Assembly (NCBI GenBank): GCA_030762935.1
Contig: CM060895.1
Span: 28,820,501 to 28,884,500 of the forward strand
Direction of reading: 5' to 3'
DNA length: 64,000 bases
DNA from: Hymenopus coronatus
Taxonomy: Eukaryota > Arthropoda > Insecta > Mantodea > Hymenopodidae
The position numbers and the translations under genes are program-made. Positions 57,226 to 64,000 of this stretch are shown here, piece by piece. The number at the start of each line of letters is the position of its first letter. Position 1 is the first letter of the stretch. Under the pieces are notes generated by a model. The model was not told the origin of the DNA. It saw only the letters and a list, made by a program, of their open reading frames with translations, and ran no database searches.

Positions 57226-58558
57226 CGAGGGCGGTCCAGAAAGTAACCTCCGTTTGTGCGTAGCGCAGGAAGTGGTGGGGGTAGTGCCATTTTCTACACA
57301 TCAGTGCGCACAGTGGTCAGTATGCTTCTAGCTGTCTAAGGAAGAGCATTGCACTGTTGCGCGTTTGAGAGATATAACCTCAAAACATGAGCGCCGCAAT
57401 AGAAAATCCCGCCAAGTGTGAGGTGCGCGGTATTATAAGGTTTCTTTTGGCAAAACATCACTCAGCAGCCAAAATTCATCGTGAATTGTGTGCAGTATAT
57501 GGTCCTAACATTATGAGTGAAGGTGTTGTCCGTCAGTGGGTACGATTTTTTAAAAATGGAAGAACTAACATTCATGAAGAATACAGGAGTGGTAGGCCTA
57601 CTCTTGTCAATGATGACCTGGTGGTCAAAGTGGATGGAAAAGTTCATGAGATCCGTTGGTTCACGATAACGGAACTTTCCGATCATTTTCCCGAAATTTC
57701 TTGGGGTCTTTTGCACGAGATAGTGACCAAACACCTAGGCTATCGCAAGTTTTGTGCTCGTTGGGTGCCAAAACCGCTGACTGACGACCACAAAACCAAA
57801 AGAATGAGTTCTGCCATTGACTTTCTTTCTCGGTATGCCACTGAAGGAGAAGCATTTTTGAACAAAATTGTTACTGGCGATGAAACTTGGGTGGCCTCCG
57901 TGAATGTTGAGACAAAACAGCAGTCAATGCAATGGGGACATACCGCTTCTCCAAGCAAGCCAAAGAAAGCCTGTTAAACTTTGTCTGCGAGGAAAGTCAT
58001 GCCTACGGTTTTTTGGGATACTAAGGGCATCTTACTCGTTGAATTTATGGTACGTGGCACGACTGTCAATTCTGAAGCCTACTGTGAAACGTTGAAAGGA
58101 CTAAGAAGGGCAATCCAAAACAAGCGTCGTGGTCTTCTGTCATCTGGTGTTGTGTTTCTGCATGACAATGTCGCCCGCACACAGCTCGAAGAACAAATAA
58201 ACTTTTGGCCAGTTTCAAATGGGACGTTTTTGACCATCCCCCCTACAGCCCGGACTTAGCTCCCAGTGATTTTCATCTGTTCCCATACATGAAACAGTGG
58301 CTTGCATCTCAGTGTTTCGGCAATGATGAAGAGCTTCATCACGCCGTGACGGGTTGGCTACGATCACAGGCGGCAGAGTTTTATGCAGAGGGTATTTCAA
58401 GGACTGTTAAAAGGTGTGACAAGTGCTTGAATTTCTTCGGAGAATATGTAGAAAAATAAAAAAAGTGTTGTATTTTTCATATATAATAATACAATTGATA
58501 TATCTCAACTTGTTTAATTTTTATTTCCAAACGGAGGTTACTTTCTGAACTGCCCTCG
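57226..58558 (+). mobile_element. mariner DNA transposon within the LINE endonuclease
   Basis: The terminal repeats start CGAGGGCGGTCCAGAAAG (left) and CGAGGGCAGTTCAGAAAG (right, other strand), flanked by TA at 57224-57225 and 58559-58560. The length is 1333 bp. It is the innermost insertion in the PLE 3 complex. Confidence 0.95.
57387..58459 (+). pseudogene. mariner transposase, one stop and one frameshift
   Basis: It starts MSAAIENPAKCEVRGIIRFL, the usual start of this mariner group, which is common in cockroaches, termites and other arthropods. HTH, then CARWVPK, IVTGDETW (first Asp), FLHDN (second Asp kept) and YSPDLAPSDFHLFP (third Asp). A TAA at 57975-57977 replaces a Gln codon, and a frameshift lies near 58170-58200. 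All three catalytic Asp are present, unlike in the other mariners here. Confidence 0.92.
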
Positions 58559-58930
58559 TATTACAAATCTTAGGCATTTCCTTGTATATGACCCCATTTT
58601 TAACATAAATACCCACACCCTCACCCTTGTGATTTTTCCTGCAGTATATACTTGCTAGATTATAGTTTTCAATTTTGTACATATTTACATTATTTTCCAT
58701 TAGGCCATGTTCAGTTAGAATTGCTACATGTGGATTAACTTCATTCATAACTAGCTCTATCCCATGTACTTTATTACTGATGTGTTGTACATTTTGATGC
58801 AATAATTTAATCCCCTTTTTGGCATGTAATAGCATACTAGCCTGTGGTATCACAAAGGGGCAATTTATATTAGGAGATATTCCATTTGTTATTGACTCAT
58901 CTACTTTTGATCTACTGCTGTAATTAAAAT

Positions 58931-60067
58931 CTAGTTTTTTGGTCTAATATGATGTATCACCCTATTCAGAAGTCTACCAAATTTCTCAGTTCCCTTTCTG
59001 TTTAAATGCAAGCCATCCCACCCAATATCATACCCCCTAATCCACACATTACCATCTACAAATATACAGTTATTTTGTTGGCATACCCAGTCTAGTGTAG
59101 AGTTCACAGCGTCCACATATCGTAAGTCCTGGTCTCTTCTACGCAACACTCCACTAACACACACTTTTGCCTTAGGATATAGATCCTTTGTCACTGCCAC
59201 AATGTGGTTCATTTTGTCCATGATTTCCTTTAGGGAACTTGATGAGTCTAAATTATTTGTACCCGAGTGCAATATTACAATATCCGGGTCATCCCTGTTT
59301 TCTTTTAGCTTCCTTTCAAGATGCTGAATTCTGGATCCTGGATAGCAGTATATTATGGCGTCAGCACCTATATATTTCCCAACATGTCGCTCCATGGAGT
59401 CCCCCATAATTATTGCTGTTTTCCTTTCATATAACTCATATAGCTCAGCAGGAGGGGCGTCCTTACCTTCACTAGAATCTTCAGATTCCTCTGAAACACT
59501 TTTTACCTCACTTTCATTATTTTGGAGGTTAGGTTCTGGCGTACTCTGTTGCAGCGGTAAATATTTATTTCTTAGCGTAATTTTACTGTTCACTTGCGCC
59601 TATTTACCTTGGATTCTTTTATTAGTAATATGTCCCTTTTTCCTTTCCTGTACAACGGTCCAGTGATTTGGTCCGTTTTCATTGCTACGTTCCGTAGGCA
59701 CGTTTTCAAATTTCTGGTCTGCATTTTCCCGTGTGTTTACCCATATTGTTATGTCTTGTTTTAAGCTGCAAATTTCTTCTCTTAACCTATACCTCTCTTC
59801 ATTGGCTATGTCCAGGTCCTTTTTCAGGATTGCAATTATCCTTTGTAGGGACGCGGCACTTTCACAAGTAGCACATGTTCGACTCCCACCTAGTTTTCTT
59901 AAATACAGCTCTTCTGTATTCAGTATTACATTACCTTCACTTGTACTATTACATTTAGGTATGTCTTCGCCATTTATCACTATATTATCTCCTTCACAAA
60001 CATTAAATTCACTAATTTGTCTGTTATTTGTATAGCACTGCATAATTTTCTTGTTACTCGCCACCAT
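58931..60067 (-). pseudogene. LINE ORF1 with coiled coil and SGNH-hydrolase domain
   Basis: The first part (59600-60067) has a CATC...-type Cys pair and a coiled coil (LQRIIAILKKDLDIANEERY). After a single TAG stop at about 59597-59599 comes an SGNH/GDSL esterase-like domain (58931-59593): AIIMGDSMERH (block I Ser), VILHSGTNNLD (block III), and WDGLHLNRKG (block V Asp-His). ORF1 esterase domains are known for CR1-type LINEs. The Ser-Asp-His residues are all present. Confidence 0.85.
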
Positions 60068-60083
60068 CTTAACTTTAACTTTA

Positions 60084-61500
60084 ATGATATAATCGCTGAG
60101 CTAATTAAATATGGTGGGAATGGAATTATGAAAGCAATACATAAGTTAATAATAGAAATATGGAGGAGGGAACAGATGCCTGAAAGCTGGAAGACAGGCA
60201 TAATATGCCCAATATATAAAAAAGGGTAATAAATATCAATGCCATAATTATAGGGGAATTAATTACTAAATGTAGCATATAAATATTTTCAAGTATTTTA
60301 AATAATAGAGTGAAAAAATATGCAGAAAATGTATTAGGCAAGTATCAATGTGGATTTAGAAGTAACAAGAGTACAATAGACCAGATATTTGTAATATGAC
60401 AAATAATGGAAACATTCTTTGAGCATGGCATAGATTTATGCTTTTTGTTTATTGACTTTAAGTTCGCATTTGACTCAGTTGACAGAGAAGTTCTCTATAA
60501 CACCTTACAATGCTTTAAAGTGCAACCGAAAATAATAAGGCTAATAAAAATAACAATGGAAAATACAACAGCCAAAGTGAAAGTAATGAATAAATTAAGT
60601 CCAGATTTTAATTATAACACAGGAGTAAGACAAGGTGATGGATCATCTACGACTCTATTCAACCTAGCCCTGCACAGAGCAGTAGAAAAATAAATACTAA
60701 AAGAACAATATTTTTTTTTAAGTCTAGTCAGATATGTGCGTATACAGATGACATATTGATTGTGGCAAGAGATAAAGAAGTGTTAGTTGTAGTTTATGAA
60801 GAATTAGAAAGAGGTCTAAAGAAATAGGATTAGAAGTAAATAAAAAAAAAAAAAAACTAAATACCTGAAAATGACAGCAGACAAAAGCAAAAGAATAATT
60901 GCAAATCTAGTAGTTGGAGACAAAACATTTAAGGGGTATCCAAATTTAGATATTTAGGAGCAGCACTTGTAAATAATGGTAACAATTTAAATGAGTGTAT
61001 AAAAGAAATAATTAAAAGTGGAAATGCAGCCTATTATGCAAATTAAAATCTGTTAAAAAATAAGATTATTAATACAGGGACAAAATACAAGATCTATAAA
61101 ACACTAATGAGACAAATAGTAATGAATTCTACAGAAACCTGGACCCTAAACAATGTAAATGAAGAAATACTACGAATATTTGAAAGGAAAATACTTAGAC
61201 GAATCTTTGGACCTGTAAAGGATAAAGACCAATGGAGAATAAGATTTAATTATGAGATAGAAGAACTAATTAATCAGCAAAATATTGTGACATTTATAAA
61301 GGCACAAAGAATAAGATGGCTAGGACACATAAAGAGAATGACAGAAGATAGAATGCCAAAAAAAATATTGAAAGGAAAATTGTACGCTAGAAGAAAAAAA
61401 AGGAAGACCAAAAACAAGATGGTTAGATGATGTGATGGAAGACCTAAGAAAGATTCGAATCAGAGGGTGGAAAAGTAAAGCAGAAGATAGAGATATGTAG
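60084..61500 (+). pseudogene. RTE LINE reverse transcriptase and C-terminus
   Basis: RT blocks in order: [23 protein letters not shown] (motif 1), YQCGFRSNKSTIDQIF, FIDFKFAFDSVDREVLYNTL (palm A), GVRQGDGSS (palm B; usual RQGDPLS), AYTDDILI (palm C) and FRYLGAAL, then the C-terminal RTE blocks (61107-61430). Broken by about six stops or frameshifts, three of them in A runs. Confidence 0.85.
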
Positions 61501-61919
61501 AGGAGGATTGTGCAGGAGGCCAAAGCTCACCAAGGGCTGTAGAGCCAGAAGAGAAGAATTTTTTTTTACTTTCTTCTGTTTCATGAATTTATTAATCTTC
61601 TTTATAAAATGTTCTGTGTAGACATTCTTTTGTGCATTTCTATGATCTTATTAAGTTCTAATTTGTATTCCATCTGGCTTAATGGTAGGTTTACCAGTCT
61701 GAATGCAAAGCTGTTGATCATGACGTATCTATGTGAAATTGGGTTGTAGCTGTTGTTAATTATGTAGTTTTCCGTCTTGTGTTTCTTTCCTATAGCTTCC
61801 AAATTCTACTTTGTTGTGGTTCCTCATAGGAAGCATACTATTTGATTCTTTTTCTATTGTGAATGTTATGGAGCTGTCCTGAAGATTTAGTAATTTAAGG
61901 CTGTCCTCAACTACTTTTT

Positions 61920-62826
61920 AATTTCTCTATAAGTACTATGTACATAGTGTATAGAGAAGGTATTGCACTCCACCAAAAAAGTTGATACCGAGATTTCACT
62001 GGAAATATATGTTTTAGGTTCCCCTGTATCCAAAAAAAGCATTTTCAAAAAAGGTCCATGTGTGTGTGGTGTGGGTGTGGGTGGGTGGGTGTGTGTGTGT
62101 GCGTGCGTGGGTGTGGGTGTACACGATAACTCAAAAATGAAAAGTCGGTAAAATACTAAACTTGGTATTTAAGTTTAGTATCTTCCAGGGATGCGACACG
62201 AAGATTTGGAGAAAAATACCCCCACCCCAAACTACTGTTTACATGGAACTTTTTTCGAAAATTTTTATTTTCTCAAAAATGGCTCTAACGATTTTGATTA
62301 AAATATTGTGTATTAAAGGTATTTACCTGACAAATAAAATGTATATCTTGAATTTTCTGGGAATAGCCTCTGGAGACAACTTTATTCTGGATGAATTTTA
62401 CGGAATTTTGCGTAACTGCTAAACTGTAAGAGATGGACAAAAACTTACCACACAAAAAATGTAGAGCATGTTAAAACACACAATTTATGTTACATATATT
62501 TTTCTTGTGGAATTGATCGTTTTTGAGTTATTCCTTGTTTTTGCTTTCAGCTGTGAAAAAGTTATACTTTTCTCATACAAAAATTTGTCAACTCCTGTCC
62601 ATACAAACAAAAGAGCTTCAGTCACATAGCAACCAGCTTTTGAAAATCACTTTAATCTATGGTACTCCCTTATTTCGCTCCTACTTACAAGGAAGCAAGT
62701 AATAAGACTATTTCTGCTAATTTTTTCTTGATTAGCATGAAGTAAATAGAAGCACAAGCTTTTTTAATAATATTTTGTGGCAGAGATATAGAGAAAGTCA
62801 TGTGAATGGAACACATCAGATTTTTT
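61920..62826 (+). repeat. element X copy E, inserted in PLE 3
   Basis: Full length: palindrome ttctctataagtactatgtac...gtatagagaa (61923-61957), TG/GGTG tract (62056-62118), 'cgataactcaaaaatgaaaagt', the usual body and 'gaatggaacacatcagatttttt' at the end. It interrupts the PLE coding region just after the palm C motif, at a T run. This gives precise outer borders for the repeat. Confidence 0.92.
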
Positions 62827-63870
62827 GTTTACTATTGCCACTATGTTGTCTACATATCTATACCAAGTTTTGTATGTTTGTGGGAAGGCTATAGTTATAT
62901 GGATTTCTAAATTACTCATGTATATGTGTGAAAGTATTGGGGATAATGGATTTCCCATGGCTAAAGCATACTTTTGTGTATAAAATTTGCCTCTGAATGT
63001 AAAATAGATTTGTTCAATACATAATTGTGTTAGCTTAAGTAAGTCTTCTGCTATTTCACCAGAAATGTCTATGGTAGTTAGCCATTTTTTCAGTACCAAA
63101 AGTAGTTTTTCTCTTGGAATGCTAGGGAAAAGTGATACGATATCAAACGAAACCAACATGTCATCATCACTTAGGTCTTTTTGTTTCATTTGTTTCATTA
63201 ATTGAAAGCAATTTTTTATGCTTAAACTGTTGGACTGTGGTAGGGTTTGCTCCAGTTGCCAGTTTGCTAGTTGGTATGTGGGGGAGTTGATGGTGTTTAC
63301 AACAGGTTTTATTTTATTTCCTGGTTTATGTATTTTAGGTAGTCCATATATTCTTGGTGTGCAGGGTTACTTGGAATTAGTTTTGTATGTGTTGGCATCA
63401 CTAATTAATTGTGCACTAAGGTTTCATGTAAAGATTTTGTATATTTTGGGGTGAGATCTTTTGGAATTTCCACATATTCCTCTGACTGCAAAAGTTTTTC
63501 CATGCTGTTTTCATAATCTGAGTTGTCCATCACTACTATTTTATTTCCTTTGTCAGCTTTTGTGTAGGAAACCTCCATTTTGTTTAATGATTTTAGCACT
63601 TTCTGATGAGGATTGTGGTGACTCTGGGATTTTTTTAATTGTTTTAAAGTTTTTTTCGCATTCTGCTCTGATTAAGAGCTTATGGCTTTCTGGTTGGTCA
63701 AAGGTTGCCATTTCTATGTCTGTAACATATTCATCAACATCGCAGGAAAAACTGATGCACGTATTTAGGCCCTTGTTCAACACTTCTTTTTCTTTCTGTG
63801 TGAAGGACTCCTTGGATAAATTAACAAAATTGTCTTCATTATTTTCAGTTTGGCAATGATAGTATTTGAT
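62827..63870 (-). pseudogene. PLE 3 N-terminal region and RT core
   Basis: Minus strand: N-terminal part (63553-63783), RT fingers (63405-63599, YTKADKGNKIVVMDNSDYE), palm A (SFDIVSLFPSIPREKLL), palm B (ALAMGNPLSPILSHIYMS) and palm C as YRYVDNIVAI, in which the second Asp of YVDD is Asn. A few stops separate the segments. The rest of the protein continues on the far side of element X. Confidence 0.85.
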
Positions 63871-64000
63871 TAGTTACTTCACTGTGCACTGCCATTAATG
63901 TTTTACTTCACTAGATGTTTTGATACATAGACATTTTATGGCTGCACACCAACCATGGGTCAAGCACCACTATGTGCTAGCATTTCAGTCACTCATGCAT
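63871..64000. other. window end, nothing recognised
   Basis: Short AT-rich sequence after the PLE 5' border; no feature supported. Confidence 0.3.

Larger units (their letters stand above)
54603..58853 (-). pseudogene. CR1/L2-like LINE ORF2 (endonuclease and reverse transcriptase)
   Basis: N-terminal endonuclease at 58561-58853 (LLHQNVQHISNKVHGIE, GEGVGIYVKNG), continued after the mariner from 57225: GVYRSPGTS, LIVLGDINI, and SDHYAQI. RT: PIFKKGDKTQVANYRPIML, GFRKNRSTVTATTEF, LDLTKAFDCVDHKIL (palm A), GVPQGSVLGPLLFILYINDI (palm B), YADDTTVLC (palm C). These lie in one 770-codon open stretch to 54918. A stop or frameshift at 54917 cuts off the last part (DKDPMNIGATLYNKLP, 54603-54809). The catalytic residues look intact. 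Confidence 0.9.
54358..60083 (-). mobile_element. CR1/L2-like LINE, nearly full length, within the RTE
   Basis: The minus strand carries ORF1 (60067-58931), ORF2 with endonuclease and RT (58930-54600, interrupted by a mariner at 57226-58558) and a 3' end with an ATT-repeat tail (54358-54411). The 6-bp atgata flanks it at 54352-54357 and 60084-60089. At the join the RTE protein reads on (KAPGEDD then IIAELIKY), which confirms the borders. About 4.4 kb without the mariner. Confidence 0.88.
52691..61560 (+). mobile_element. RTE-clade LINE, interrupted by a CR1/L2-like LINE
   Basis: The 5' UTR (52691-52868) is followed by endonuclease (52870-53600), linker (53735-54357) and, after the inserted LINE at 54358-60083, RT (60084-60800) and the C-terminal region to 61560. 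The 9-bp duplication tttttttac flanks it at 52682-52690 and 61561-61569. The C-terminal blocks RIRWLGHIKRMTEDRMPKKI and ETWTLNNVNEE are typical for RTE (BovB-like) elements. Confidence 0.88.
50745..63870 (-). mobile_element. Penelope-like element (PLE 3), one copy dispersed by nested insertions
   Basis: Minus-strand pieces join into a single PLE of about 2 kb: N-terminus and RT (62827-63870), thumb (61561-61919), linker (52468-52690) and 3' region with hammerhead-like fold (50745-51156). The gaps are element X (61920-62826), an RTE LINE complex (52691-61560) and a mariner (51157-52467). Reading continues across each gap at the expected PLE position (for example KQKKVKK on one side of the RTE and VKKMSTLKRM on the other). 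Confidence 0.85.

Noticed and set aside
57226..57290. First 22 codons of the 790-codon LINE ORF2
   Set aside because: They are encoded by the inserted mariner's left end; the true LINE protein continues from 58561 upstream.

Overview
The window is nuclear DNA from a large-genomed arthropod, most likely an insect. The one host gene I can support is the 5' part of an insect-type fatty acid synthase (FASN) on the + strand. Three coding exons (19965-20192, 46539-46691, 48553-48726) encode the start of the beta-ketoacyl synthase domain, roughly the first 182 residues. All splice junctions are GT-AG and phase 1. The first coding exon has a typical acceptor 8 bases before the ATG, so an untranslated exon should lie upstream. 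The intron between the first two coding exons is about 26.3 kb, and the intron that starts at 48727 runs past the window end. Species cannot be fixed from sequence alone; the mariner, SETMAR-like, Penelope, RTE and tRNA-SINE mix fits a cockroach, termite or other hemimetabolous insect.

Nearly everything else is transposable elements in several layers. Upstream (1-19964): a decayed mariner inside a minus-strand remnant of an unknown multi-copy gene, a Jockey-superfamily LINE, a nearly full-length Penelope-like element (PLE), a mariner relic butted against a Ty3/Gypsy pol relic with a tRNA-SINE in it, and a mariner inside a 0.87-kb unclassified repeat ('element X'). FASN intron 1 (20193-46538): a pogo-like element with a C-terminal PHD-type finger, a PLE-derived foldback, a truncated PLE, RNase-H-type LINEs, a Jockey-like LINE split by a tandem dimer of element X, a Tc1-like relic, tRNA-SINEs, a piggyBac remnant, a PLE that itself holds a LINE, and an R1-like LINE holding a hAT element and another LINE. 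After the third coding exon (48727-64000): a mariner, then a single PLE broken up over 13 kb by element X, a mariner and an RTE-type LINE. The RTE itself holds a CR1/L2-like LINE with an SGNH-hydrolase ORF1, and that LINE holds yet another mariner.

The most interesting signals are: (1) hammerhead-ribozyme-like folds in all PLE termini that I could read, with a covarying 3-8 core pair and a conserved extra U before stem II, including one copy with an intact CUGANGA/GAAA core at 38131-38189; (2) a 272-bp foldback at 23348-23619 carrying two opposed hammerhead folds; (3) element X, an unclassified roughly 870-bp repeat with a near-perfect terminal palindrome, a tendency to form tandem arrays and T-run targets; (4) the nested order of insertions, which gives a relative chronology with target-site duplications that can be read by eye.
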